From Trichococcus patagoniensis (GTDB lineage: Bacteria; Bacillota; Bacilli; Lactobacillales; Aerococcaceae), in contig NZ_QAOM01000012.1 in NCBI RefSeq assembly GCF_003051085.1, forward strand, positions 1 to 64,000: 64,000 nucleotides of DNA. Direction: 5' to 3'. A program made the translations under genes and the position numbers. The notes under the pieces are model-generated. The model was not told where the DNA came from and searched no databases. It saw nothing but the letters and a program-made list of their open reading frames with translations. The stretch's first letter is position 1; every line of letters begins with the position of its first letter. This document shows positions 1 to 11,391 of the stretch, in pieces.

Positions 1-140
1 GACAAATGAAATCACTCCTTAAAATATCTGGCTTAGTCACCTTTATTTTAACAGAGTATTTCATTTGTCCTTTTTTTTGCACTTTTCACAAAAAAGGTGT
101 TGATGAAATTTACTTCATCAACACCATTTATTATAGAACC
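1..140 (-). mobile_element. Partial insertion sequence end (ISL3-like), running off the left edge
   Basis: Read on the minus strand, the segment starts at 140 with GGTTCTATAATAAATGG, which resembles ISL3-family terminal repeats as I remember them. It then has a perfect 12-bp hairpin (96-107 with 114-125). A possible ribosome site AAGGAG (15-20) lies 9 nt before a TTG codon at 5-3, so a transposase may begin here and continue outside the window. A second perfect 12-bp inverted repeat (1-12 with 58-69) flanks this leader. No coding sequence is visible, so the family call rests on the end sequence and layout only. Confidence 0.35.
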
Positions 141-149
141 TTTGTTTGA

Positions 150-200
150 GGAGCAACACTCCTGCAGCCGCTGTGCTGCAGGAGTGTTGCTCCTTTTCAG
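150..200 (+). terminator. Strong hairpin, probable terminator
   Basis: A perfect 19-bp stem (150-168 with 175-193) with a 6-nt loop is followed by TTTT and further T-rich sequence. It probably ended a gene that lay left of the IS end, since no gene precedes it in the window. The IS end stops 9 bp before the stem. Confidence 0.6.
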
Positions 201-229
201 TTTTGTGCCTTTTTAGGTTTTGCGGTTCT

Positions 230-1400
230 GGATGCCAGCTCCGGTGAGAGGTGCATTGCCCGGAGAAAATCGTCCGCGCCGGTGACCAACTCCGGTGAGG
301 GAATGTTGGCCGGAGCTGATGCATTTTCCGGCAGCCGAACGCCGGCGAAGCCGTGCTGATCGGAGGTAATCCGCTTTTTGGATTTCCTTCTCCGGCGAAC
401 GACCCCTTAACCGGAGAAAATCGTCAGCTCCGGTGAGAGATCCGCTGCCCGGAGAACAGCATCCGCGCCGGTGACCAACTCCGGCAAGGGAATGCTGGCC
501 GGAGCTGATTCATTTTCCAGCAGCCGAACGCCGGCGAAGCCGTGCTGATCGGAGGTAATATTCTTTTTGGATCTCCTTCTCCGGCGAACCACCCCTTAAC
601 CGGGGGAAATCGTCAGCTCCGGTGAGAGATGCGTTGACCGGAGAACAGCGTGCGCGCCGGTGACCAACTCCGCCGAGCGAATGCTGGCCGGAGCTGATTC
701 ATTTTCCAGCAGCCGAACGCCGGCGAAGCCGTGCTGATCGGAGGTGATACGCTTTTTGGATCTCCTTCTCCGGCGAACCACCCCTTCATCGGAGCACAGA
801 GTCAGCTCCGGTGAGAGGTGCGCTGCCCGGAGAACAGCATCCGCGCCGGTAATCAACTCCGGCGAGCGAATGTTGGCCGGAGCTGATGCATTTTCCGGCA
901 GCCGAACGCCGGCGAAGCCGTGCTGATCGGAGGTAATATTCTTTTCGGATCTCCATCTCCGGCGAACGACCCCTTACCGGAGCACAGAGTCAGCTCCGGT
1001 GAGAGATGTGTTGACCGGAGAACAGCATCCGCGCCGGTGACCAACTCCGGCGAGCGAATGCTGGCCGGAGTTGATTCATCTTCCGGCAGCCGAACGCCGG
1101 CGAAGCCGTGCTGATCGGAGGTAATATTCTTTTCGGATCTCCATCTCCGGCGAACAACCCCTTAACCGGAGAAAATCGCCAGCTCCGGTGAGAGGTGCGC
1201 TGCCCGGAGAACAGCGTCTGCGCCGTCGACCAACTCCGGCAAGGGAATGCTGGCCGGAGCTGATTCATTTTCCAGCAGCCGAACGCCGGCGAAGCCGTGC
1301 TGATCGGAGGTAATATTCTTTTTGTATCTCCAGCTCCGGCGAACGACCCCTTAACCGGATCACAGAGTCCGTCCGCATCGGCGAGCAGCGCCGATGAAGG
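230..1400 (+). repeat. Tandem array of six ~189-bp units made of CTCCGG hairpins
   Basis: The marker CAGCCGAACG recurs at 332, 521, 710, 899, 1087 and 1276, giving periods of 189, 189, 189, 188 and 189 bp. Each unit contains four short palindromes of the form CTCCGG-YGA...CCGGAG, about 26 nt long with a 6- to 9-bp stem. In one unit they start near 390, 428, 479 and 531, and the next unit starts at 579. Linkers such as AACAGC, GCGCCGGTGACC and GGAGGTAATATTC are also repeated. Small open frames here are by-products of the repeat. The same palindrome occurs singly or in small groups in other gaps of the window. Confidence 0.9.
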
Positions 1401-1483
1401 CCACAATCTGAAGGGATATCTGTAGCAATCGCAGCCGCTTTTGGCTATGATTAAGCTATAGAGTTTGGCGGGAGGAAAAAATA

Positions 1484-2473
1484 ATGAACGTACTAGGGAA
1501 ATACATCAAAAATCCAAAAATGCGCCAAATCATCGGCTTGTTTCAACAACATTGGGGCCGGATGGAGATCGGGCGGCAGTCGGCTGAGATGGCCTACTAT
1601 GTGCTGCTGGCACTGCTTCCGACAATGTTGTTGCTGGGAAACGTCATTCCGTTGTTGCCGTTACCGCGGGAGCAGGTGCTGGCCTACGTGGAGATGGCCT
1701 TGCCGCTTGAAGTCAGTAACACGCTTACGCCGATACTTGAACAATACTTGAACAGCGGCAGCGGTGAGGTCGTTTCATTCGGGCTGGTGCTGTCGATCTG
1801 GACGGCTTCGAAAGCATTCAATGTCTTTCAGAATGTTCTGAATCAAGTGTACAACACGAAGATGCGCAAGAATTTCATCGTCCACAGGATTTTTTCGTTT
1901 GTGATCGCCTTTCTGTTGGTCGCCATGATTGCGCTGGTCGCCTTTCTGTTCATGTTCGGCCGATACATCCAGCATTTTTTTGAAGAATTTTTGTCCATCC
2001 AGTTGGACTTCATCACAGCCTTCGAAAATGTCCGGTGGATCGGTGCCTTCCTGATCATCGCCATCATTATGACGGTCATTTATTACGTGGTGCCGAATGT
2101 GCGCTGGTCATTCAAATTTTCGGTGCCTGGTGCGGCGTTCGCCACGATCGGCTTTCTGTTGATTTCGCAACTGTTCTCCTTTTACGTCGGAATCGCTGGC
2201 AGACAGGCCATCGGGAACGGTGCAATCGGGGTCGTGATCACGCTGATGTTGTGGCTGTATTTGATGGGGACAGTGTTGATACTGGGAGGCTTCCTCAACG
2301 TGATGCTGTACCATTATTTCCGGCCGTTGCCGATTGTCCTGAAGGAAGAGAGCCGCTATGCGATCCGTTATTCGAAGAACGCATTGGCGTTGACCGTCAA
2401 CGAACAATCGCTGAAAAGGCGTCTGATCCGCAAAAAACTGCGCATCCAAGGGAACAAACAAGCAGACGTATGA
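1484..2473 (+). CDS. YihY/BrkB family inner membrane protein
   Basis: This 329-residue protein fits the YihY (formerly 'RNase BN') family, which has about six membrane helices and no settled function. Hydrophobic stretches lie near residues 40-62, 95-115, 135-160, 188-208, 220-245 and 250-275. The family-like segment around AEMAYYVLLALLPTMLLLGN is near the N terminus, and a basic tail (KRRLIRKKLRIQGNK) ends the protein. GGGAGG at 1470-1475 lies 8 nt before the ATG. It is a single-gene unit, with the repeat array upstream and a terminator downstream. An old ribonuclease annotation for this family is not supported. Confidence 0.85.
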   Translation: MNVLGKYIKNPKMRQIIGLFQQHWGRMEIGRQSAEMAYYVLLALLPTMLLLGNVIPLLPLPREQVLAYVEMALPLEVSNTLTPILEQYLNSGSGEVVSFGLVLSIWTASKAFNVFQNVLNQVYNTKMRKNFIVHRIFSFVIAFLLVAMIALVAFLFMFGRYIQHFFEEFLSIQLDFITAFENVRWIGAFLIIAIIMTVIYYVVPNVRWSFKFSVPGAAFATIGFLLISQLFSFYVGIAGRQAIGNGAIGVVITLMLWLYLMGTVLILGGFLNVMLYHYFRPLPIVLKEESRYAIRYSKNALALTVNEQSLKRRLIRKKLRIQGNKQADV

Positions 2474-2491
2474 TTGAATCCTGAAAAACAG

Positions 2492-2537
2492 GGCAGAGAG
2501 GTTTAGTTTTTTTTTAAACCTCCTCGCCTTTTTTTTT
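2492..2537 (+). terminator. Rho-independent terminator after yihY-like gene
   Basis: GGCAGAGAGGTTTA pairs, with some wobble, with TAAACCTCCTCGCC across a T-rich loop. A run of nine or more T follows. It lies directly after the stop at 2473. Confidence 0.8.
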
Positions 2538-2551
2538 GGGCGAAGTTTCTA

Positions 2552-2557
2552 TATAAT
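2552..2557 (+). promoter_or_regulatory. Probable -10 box for rodA-arsC-gcvH unit
   Basis: A perfect TATAAT lies 45 bp upstream of the rodA start and right after the preceding terminator. The matching -35 region is only a T tract, so I give the -10 box alone. Confidence 0.45.
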
Positions 2558-2601
2558 GAAAAGATAGTAAGCCTATTGTTTTAGAAAGAAAGGATTTAAT
2601 C

Positions 2602-3798
2602 ATGCGAAATCAACAAACTACGCAGAATGCGGATGTTTCGAAGATCGATTACGGCATTATCCTGTCCGTGTTCCTTCTGGCCATCATCAGCATCCTGACG
2701 ATTTATTCAACCACTGTCCTGCAGACGGACGGAGGGATCGAAACGACCATCATGCAACTCGTCTGGTACGGCATCGGCATCATCGCCGCGGCCATCGTTA
2801 TGCATTTTGATTCCGAACAACTCTGGAAAGTAGCGCCGATTGCATATGGAGCGGGTGTTCTGCTTCTGTTCCTGGTACTGATCTTCTACGACCGCAACAC
2901 TTATGCGCTGCAAGGGGCGAAGAGTTGGTTCCGCTTCGGTGGCGTCACTTTCCAGCCTTCGGAGGTCGTGAAGGTCGCGCTCATCATCATGCTGGCACGC
3001 GTCATCACCGAGCACAATATGCATATCGATGACCGGACCGAAAAGACGGACATGAATCTGCTTCTGAAGATCGCCATGTGGTCGGCAGCGCCGCTTTTGC
3101 TGGTCATCCTGCAGAATGACCTCGGGACGACACTCGTGTTCCTGGCTATCATCATCGGCATGACGTTCCTTTCCGGTGTATCCTGGAAAATCCTGCTGCC
3201 CGTATTCGGGACGATCGGTGCCCTTGGATCGCTGCTCATCTACCTGGTTGTCTATAACCGCGATGTGCTCCTGAATTTCGGCTTCCAGAATTATCAATTC
3301 GCCCGGATCGATTCCTGGCTCGACCCGTTTGGGGACAGCACCGGGGATGCCTATCAACTGGCGCAAAGCATGAAAGCGATCGGATCAGGCAAACTGTTCG
3401 GCAAAGGCCTCGGTGTTTCCGAAGTCTACGTGCCGGTGCGCGTTTCCGATATGATCTTCTCAACGATCGGCGAGAATTTTGGCTTCATCGGCGGGTGTTT
3501 TCTCATTTTCATCTATTTCCTGCTGATCTATCAGATGATCCGCATCTGTTTCGATACGAAAAATGAATTTTATGCCTACATGGCGACGGGCGTCATCATG
3601 ATGATCCTGTTCCACGTGTTGGAAAATATCGGCATGACGATCGGGCTGTTGCCGATCACCGGTATCCCGTTGCCGTTCATTTCGCAAGGGGGCTCGGCGC
3701 TCCTCGGCAATATGCTCGGGATCGGACTGGTCATGTCGATGCGGTACCATTACCGCAGCTACATGTTCTCGGAAGAGGACGAACATTTCGGAATCTGA
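2602..3798 (+). CDS. rodA: RodA-type SEDS peptidoglycan glycosyltransferase
   Basis: A 398-residue polytopic membrane protein of the SEDS family (RodA/FtsW/SpoVE). These proteins polymerise lipid II glycan chains together with a class B PBP, and RodA does so during side-wall elongation. Family signatures visible are FQPSEVVKVALI near residue 114, the segment GKGLGVSEVYVPVRVSDMIF with IGENFGFIGG near 270-300, and GIPLPFISQGGSALLGN near 353-369. About ten membrane helices are evident. AAAGGA stands 8 nt before the ATG. RodA is preferred over FtsW because no division or murein cluster genes are adjacent and the PVRVSDMIF segment looks RodA-like. FtsW cannot be fully excluded. Confidence 0.85.
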   Translation: MRNQQTTQNADVSKIDYGIILSVFLLAIISILTIYSTTVLQTDGGIETTIMQLVWYGIGIIAAAIVMHFDSEQLWKVAPIAYGAGVLLLFLVLIFYDRNTYALQGAKSWFRFGGVTFQPSEVVKVALIIMLARVITEHNMHIDDRTEKTDMNLLLKIAMWSAAPLLLVILQNDLGTTLVFLAIIIGMTFLSGVSWKILLPVFGTIGALGSLLIYLVVYNRDVLLNFGFQNYQFARIDSWLDPFGDSTGDAYQLAQSMKAIGSGKLFGKGLGVSEVYVPVRVSDMIFSTIGENFGFIGGCFLIFIYFLLIYQMIRICFDTKNEFYAYMATGVIMMILFHVLENIGMTIGLLPITGIPLPFISQGGSALLGNMLGIGLVMSMRYHYRSYMFSEEDEHFGI

Positions 3799-3828
3799 CC
3801 CTAAACCCTAACGCCAGGAGGCAAACGT

Positions 3829-4182
3829 ATGATTACCATTTACCAACATCCCCAATGCTCGACCTGCAAAAAGACGCGCGCTTGGTTCGACGAAGAAGGC
3901 ATCGCCTACGAATTGAAGGACATCCGCGAAGAGCGCCCGGACCGGGAAAGCATCCGCCAAGCGATCACATCAGGCAATCTGACGCTACGCCGCATGTTCA
4001 ATACGAGCGGCAACTTGTACAAGGAAATGCAATTGAAGGACAAACTCGACAGCATGGAGCTGGATGAAGCGCTGGACCTGCTGGAATCGGACGGTATGTT
4101 GATCCGTCGGCCTTTCGTCACAGACGGCACGCAGATTACGGTCGGCCATGACGAAGAGAAATTAACCACTACCTGGAAATAA
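3829..4182 (+). CDS. ArsC/Spx-family thioredoxin-fold reductase-like protein
   Basis: A 117-residue protein of the ArsC/Spx/YusI family with an N-terminal CSTC (C10 and C13) and the downstream RRPFVTDG segment typical of the fold. Classic arsenate reductases act on arsenate, but this subfamily is mostly uncharacterised and may be a redox protein or regulator. The gene sits 30 bp after rodA and 18 bp before gcvH. In Bacillus subtilis the relative yusI likewise precedes gcvH, which favours a lipoate- or redox-related role over arsenic resistance, and no ars genes are nearby. AGGAGG lies just before the ATG. Confidence 0.75.
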   Translation: MITIYQHPQCSTCKKTRAWFDEEGIAYELKDIREERPDRESIRQAITSGNLTLRRMFNTSGNLYKEMQLKDKLDSMELDEALDLLESDGMLIRRPFVTDGTQITVGHDEEKLTTTWK

Positions 4183-4200
4183 GCGAAGGAGGAAAACAAC

Positions 4201-4557
4201 ATGACTGAAAATACAGTGAAATACAGCGAGAACGGCTTCTGGATCAAGAAGGAAGCGGACAAGTACATCATCGGCCTATCCGAAAAAGGCCAGGATGACC
4301 TGGGCGAAGTCAGTTTCATCGATCTTCCTGAAACGGGCGCAATCAAAACGACCGATACCCTGATCGGCGTCGAAGCCGCCAAAGCAATGACTGATTTGAC
4401 TTCACCTTTGGCCGGCACGATCACAGCCGTCAATGAAGCGCTGGAAAACAATCCGGAGAACCTGAACAGCACCGATGCAACAGTGAACTGGATCGTCGCT
4501 CTGACGGACGTCTCGGATGAAGCTTTCGAAGCTTTGCAGAACGAATCCGGACTTTAG
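4201..4557 (+). CDS. gcvH: GcvH-like lipoyl carrier protein
   Basis: This 118-residue protein matches glycine cleavage H protein. The lipoyl-lysine segment VEAAKAMTDLTSPLAGTI places the modified lysine at K61, and the fold is of normal size, slightly short of the usual 125-130 residues. In Firmicutes GcvH is also the obligate relay from which lipoyl groups are passed to other enzyme complexes. No gcvT or gcvP is nearby, so the relay role is a reasonable inference. It is the last gene of the rodA-arsC-like-gcvH unit, with AGGAGG 8 nt before the ATG and a clear terminator after it. Confidence 0.87.
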   Translation: MTENTVKYSENGFWIKKEADKYIIGLSEKGQDDLGEVSFIDLPETGAIKTTDTLIGVEAAKAMTDLTSPLAGTITAVNEALENNPENLNSTDATVNWIVALTDVSDEAFEALQNESGL

Positions 4558-4574
4558 AAGAATGTGAAAAGCTA

Positions 4575-4619
4575 AAAAGGCAAGCAGCCGGACGTCGAGT
4601 CCGAGTGCTTGCCTTTTTT
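4575..4619 (+). terminator. Terminator after gcvH
   Basis: AAAAGGCAAGC pairs with GCTTGCCTTTT around an inner GGAC/GTCC stem, followed by six T and a further T-rich stretch. Confidence 0.85.
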
Positions 4620-4631
4620 GTTGTTTTGATT

Positions 4632-4815
4632 TTTCTCCGGCGAAGGCCGGGTTGGCCGGAGGAGCCGGCGTCGTATGGCTCTGTCCTCCGGGGAGAGGAT
4701 CTTGGCCGGAGGAGAGCTTGATTATCCTATGTTTTCCTCCGGCGAGGGTTCCCTCACCGGAGAACAGCTGACATATTCGTCCGCAATTCCGGCCGACGCC
4801 CCCTAACCGGAGCAG
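4632..4815 (+). repeat. Cluster of CTCCGG-type hairpins between convergent genes
   Basis: About four degenerate copies of the CTCCGG...CCGGAG palindrome lie between gcvH and the minus-strand amidotransferase gene. One is followed by the linker AACAGC, as in the 230-1400 array. Confidence 0.85.
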
Positions 4816-4841
4816 GCGACCCCCATCCAGTCAAAACACAC

Positions 4842-5567
4842 TCAGTGCGCTGACCGCGCCACCAGATCCTCAAAGAACAGGCGCATGTTTTTCGCTTCCG
4901 GTATCATCGTCTCCGGGTGCCATTGGATGGCGAGAATGCTTTGTTCCGGATCCGTTGCTTCGACGGCTTCAACAAGACCGTCCGGGCTGTAGCCTACCGG
5001 CTGCAAACCTTTGGCGACGACCTTCAATGCTTGGTGGTGGAAGGAATTTACCGAAAGCTTTTCGCCGACCAGTTCGTGGAGGTGGCTGCCTTCTATCGCA
5101 ACGACGGAGTGGGTGGCATAGGCGAAACTTGTTTTTTGATTATGCTGGATGCGCATTTCCGGATATTCATGGGCAAGGTCCTGGTACAGGCTGCCGCCCA
5201 TCTGGACGTTCAAAATCTGCAAGCCGCGGCAGACCGCCAAAATCGGCTTCTTCTGTTTCAGGGCTTCCTCTACAAGCGCCATTTCGAAGTCATCGCGCAA
5301 AGGGAAGGTCGCGCCGATATGCAGGCTCGGTTCTTCGCCGTAAAAGTTCGGGGAAACATCCTGTCCGCCCGTCAACAACAGCCCGTCGATTTTGGCGATA
5401 TAGTCCGCTGCCGTTTTGGGCGCACCGATCGGAATGATCAGCGGATTGCCTCCTGCGGCCTGGACTCCTTTCACGAATCCGATGGGAGTATAGGCGACGG
5501 AAATCCCTGAGAAAGCAGGGACCGCCTCCAGTAATTGGTTGCCGGTGATGCCGATCAATGGTCTCAT
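4842..5567 (-). CDS. Class I glutamine amidotransferase-like (peptidase C26, gamma-glutamyl-gamma-aminobutyrate hydrolase type)
   Basis: A 241-residue PuuD-like hydrolase. It has the nucleophile elbow AVCRGLQILN (catalytic Cys near residue 113), the oxyanion-side GGQDVSP, and the histidine/glutamate pair in QWHPE near residue 217, so the full catalytic triad is present. Relatives cleave gamma-glutamyl amides such as gamma-glutamyl-GABA in the cytoplasm. The true substrate is not shown by context, because the gene stands alone on the minus strand and no putrescine genes are near. AAAGGAAG precedes the ATG at 5567 by a normal distance. Confidence 0.85.
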   Translation of the reverse strand: MRPLIGITGNQLLEAVPAFSGISVAYTPIGFVKGVQAAGGNPLIIPIGAPKTAADYIAKIDGLLLTGGQDVSPNFYGEEPSLHIGATFPLRDDFEMALVEEALKQKKPILAVCRGLQILNVQMGGSLYQDLAHEYPEMRIQHNQKTSFAYATHSVVAIEGSHLHELVGEKLSVNSFHHQALKVVAKGLQPVGYSPDGLVEAVEATDPEQSILAIQWHPETMIPEAKNMRLFFEDLVARSAH

Positions 5568-5651
5568 ATATGTTGTCTTCCTTTCGCTTTTGGCTGATTT
5601 TTACCATTTTACATCATAATTGAGAATATGGGAAAGAATCGTTCTTATAAG

Positions 5652-5679
5652 TGGACAAAACTGGCCGATAGTTTATAAT
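5652..5679 (+). promoter_or_regulatory. Candidate upstream promoter of suf operon
   Basis: TGGACA (5652-5657) and TATAAT (5674-5679) are separated by 16 bp in the AT-rich gap before sufC. A second candidate lies closer to the gene. Confidence 0.5.
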
Positions 5680-5734
5680 GATTATAAATTGAAAAAAATT
5701 ATCGTTGATGAATGGGGTTTTCATAATGATTCCA

Positions 5735-5763
5735 TTGCGAAAGGTTTTCAATTGGGTTAAAAT
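5735..5763 (+). promoter_or_regulatory. Candidate proximal promoter of suf operon
   Basis: TTGCGA (5735-5740) and TAAAAT (5758-5763) have the ideal 17-bp spacing and lie 59 bp before the sufC start. No operator could be recognised. Confidence 0.5.
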
Positions 5764-5822
5764 AGTCGTAGTGTTAATTATGAAGGTTCGATTAAAATAT
5801 ATAGATTGTGAGGAGTTAATTT

Positions 5823-6596
5823 ATGTCTACTTTAGAAATAATAGATCTGCATGTCTCCATTGAGGATAAACAAATTTTGAAGGGTGTCAACCTGGTGATG
5901 AACACCGGTGAAATCCATGCCATCATGGGGCCGAACGGAACGGGTAAATCGACTTTGTCACAAGCAATCATGGGTCATCCGAGCTACACAATCACACAAG
6001 GCCAAGTTCTTTTGGACGGCCAAGATGTGACGGAAATGGAAGTCGACGAACGCGCACGCGCAGGCCTGTTCTTGGCGATGCAATATCCGAGCGAAATCGC
6101 CGGCATCACAAACGCTGAATTCATGCGCGCAGCCATCAACGCCCGCCGCCCGGAAGACGACAAAATTTCGGTCATGAACTTCATCAAGAAATTGGACGAA
6201 AAAATGGAAATCCTCAACATGCCGGAAGAAATGGCTGAACGCTATTTGAACGAAGGCTTTTCAGGCGGAGAAAAGAAACGCAACGAAATCCTGCAGTTGA
6301 TGATGATCGAACCGAAATTCGCCATCCTTGACGAAATCGACTCCGGTCTGGATATCGATGCTCTGAAAGTCGTTTCCAAAGGCGTGAACCTGATGGCCGG
6401 TCCTGACTTCGGCGTCCTGATCATCACCCATTACCAACGTCTCTTGAATTATGTACACCCTACATTCGTCCATGTCATGATGGACGGCCGCATCGTGAAA
6501 TCCGGCGACGCCAGCTTGGCGAAACGTCTGGAAGCGGAAGGCTACCGCGGCATCCGCGACGAATTAGGTCTAGATATCCATTTGGATGAAGAATAG
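5823..6596 (+). CDS. sufC: SufC, ATPase of the SUF iron-sulfur assembly scaffold
   Basis: A 257-residue cytoplasmic ABC-type ATPase that powers the SufBCD scaffold for Fe-S cluster assembly; it is not a transporter. Walker A is GPNGTGKST at residues 36-44, the signature FSGGEKKR at 146-153, and Walker B ends in AILDEIDSGLD with the catalytic E171. GAGGAG precedes the ATG by 7 nt. It heads a five-gene operon sufC-sufD-sufS-sufU-sufB, the usual Firmicutes order, with an 11-bp gap to sufD. Confidence 0.97.
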   Translation: MSTLEIIDLHVSIEDKQILKGVNLVMNTGEIHAIMGPNGTGKSTLSQAIMGHPSYTITQGQVLLDGQDVTEMEVDERARAGLFLAMQYPSEIAGITNAEFMRAAINARRPEDDKISVMNFIKKLDEKMEILNMPEEMAERYLNEGFSGGEKKRNEILQLMMIEPKFAILDEIDSGLDIDALKVVSKGVNLMAGPDFGVLIITHYQRLLNYVHPTFVHVMMDGRIVKSGDASLAKRLEAEGYRGIRDELGLDIHLDEE

Positions 6597-6607
6597 GAGG
6601 ACGTCAC

Positions 6608-9600
<2,993 letters not shown>

Positions 9601-9604
<4 letters not shown>

Positions 9605-10995
9605 GCGAAGTACCAGTAGTTGACGATTATAAATTTGGCTTTCATGACGACGCAAAAATCATCTATTCCACCGGTAAAGGACTGACGGAAGAAATCGTCA
9701 GAGAAGTATCCGCATCAAAGGATGAACCGCAATGGATGTTGGATTTCCGTCTGAAATCATTGGAAGCATACAGAAAAGCAGGGTTGCCGAAATGGGGACC
9801 GGATCTATCCACTCTCAAATTCGACGAAATCACCTATTTCCAGAAGGCCACTGATAAAGTAGCCCGGACCTGGGAAGATGTGCCTGACGAAATCAAGGAA
9901 ACCTTCGAAAAGATCGGGATTCCTGAAGCCGAACGCGCATACCTGGCCGGCGTAACGGTCCAGTACGAGTCGGAAGCCGTCTACCACAACATGAAGGAAG
10001 AGTTCGAAAAACTGGGCATCATCTTCACCGATACGGATACAGCCCTGAAGGAATATCCGGAAATCTTCAAGGAGCACTTCGCCACTGTTGTACCGCCGAC
10101 GGACAACTTCGAAGCAGCCTTGAATTCGGCCGTTTGGTCCGGTGGCACGTTCATCTATGTGCCTAAAGGCGTCAAATGTGATGTGCCATTACAGACTTAC
10201 TTCCGTATCAACAACGAAGGCTCCGGCCAGTTCGAACGCACGCTGATCGTCGTCGACGAAGGCGCCAGCGTCCACTACGTTGAAGGCTGTACCGCACCGA
10301 CTTATTCGGCCGACAGCCTGCATGCCGCAGTCGTTGAGATCGTCGTGAAGAAGGATGCTTACTGCCGCTACACGACCATCCAAAACTGGTCAGCAAATGT
10401 CTACAACTTGGTTACGAAACGTGCCGTAGCCCTGGAAAATGCAACAATGGAATGGATCGACGGCAACTTGGGTGCCAAAGTGACCATGAAATACCCGAGT
10501 GTTTTCCTGAATGGCCGAGGCGCCAAAGGAACGATGCTTTCCGTAGCTTTCGCCGGCAAAGGCCAACTGCAGGATACCGGCGCAAAAATGATCCACAACG
10601 CACCGTACACGTCCAGCTCGATCGTCTCCAAGTCGATCGCCAAAGACGGCGGAGCAGTAAACTACCGCGGACAAGTGAAGTTCGGCAAGAAATCGGAAGG
10701 ATCGATCTCGCATATCGAATGCGATACGATCATCATGGACGACATCTCCACTTCCGACACAATCCCGTTCAACGAAATCCACAACGGCAGAGTCTCCCTG
10801 GAGCACGAAGCCAAAGTTTCCAAAATCTCCGAAGAGCAACTGTACTACCTGATGAGCCGCGGCCTCAGCGAATCCCAAGCGACCGAAATGATCGTCATGG
10901 GCTTTGTTGAGCCATTCACCAAAGAACTTCCGATGGAGTATGCAGTCGAGTTGAACAGACTGATTGCGTATGAAATGGAAGGATCAGTGGGATAA
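9601..10995 (+). CDS. sufB: SufB, Fe-S scaffold subunit
   Basis: A 464-residue beta-helix protein, the core of the SufBC2D scaffold on which clusters are built. The C-terminal segment [12 protein letters not shown] carries the conserved cysteine thought to take part in cluster assembly. It is followed by [15 protein letters not shown] and the helix [19 protein letters not shown] shared with SufD. AAGGAGAG before the ATG gives a good ribosome site. It ends the operon and is followed by a terminator. Confidence 0.97.
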
Positions 10996-11008
10996 TAAAT
11001 AGATTTTA

Positions 11009-11046
11009 GTCAAGAATGTTGATTTATCAGCGCTCTTGGCTTTTTT
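11009..11046 (+). terminator. Terminator of suf operon
   Basis: GTCAAGA pairs with TCTTGGC (one wobble), followed by six T, starting 14 bp after the sufB stop. Confidence 0.65.
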
Positions 11047-11048
11047 AT

Positions 11049-11391
11049 GTTCTAAAATTAGGATGTAATAGAAAATGTATAAAATATGGGGAAGAGCTTT
11101 CAAAACCAACGTTTTCCGTTGAGTTTGATGAACCACGTACTTTGGTTAGACAGATACCGACTTACAAAACATAAACTATTGGAGGAGCTTTACAGACACA
11201 GATGTCATTGATGATTTGAATTCTATGGTTATCACAGAAATCAAAGTTAACTGACAAATTTTATATTGACGCTAAAATTGATAGATATATATATTTTCAA
11301 TCCATCTTATTTAAACTAGAATCGAATATTGGATTGTGCTAAGGTAAAAAAAGAGGTACGAATCTAATTCAATAATAGGAGTGATAGTTAG
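11049..11391. other. AT-rich gap with possible decayed coding remnant
   Basis: No intact gene is present. Around 11100-11250 two different forward frames read as protein-like fragments. One contains SLMNHVLWLDRYRLTKHKLLEE. The next, shifted frame contains TDVIDDLNSMVITEIKVN followed by a stop. This looks like a frameshifted remnant of unknown origin, and the low GC matches the orphan gene downstream. Promoter elements for that gene were not clear. Confidence 0.3.

Noticed and set aside
230-1400. CRISPR array
   Set aside because: Unit length is about 189 bp with the whole unit conserved; there are no short identical repeats with unique spacers and no cas genes.
118-1406. Several open frames on both strands across the repeat array
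   Set aside because: They repeat the same peptide words because of the 189-bp unit, have no ribosome sites and no family resemblance; they are by-products of the repeat.
4917-5510. Plus-strand 197-residue frame opposite the amidotransferase gene
   Set aside because: It is antisense to a gene with a full catalytic triad, has no ribosome site and no recognisable family.
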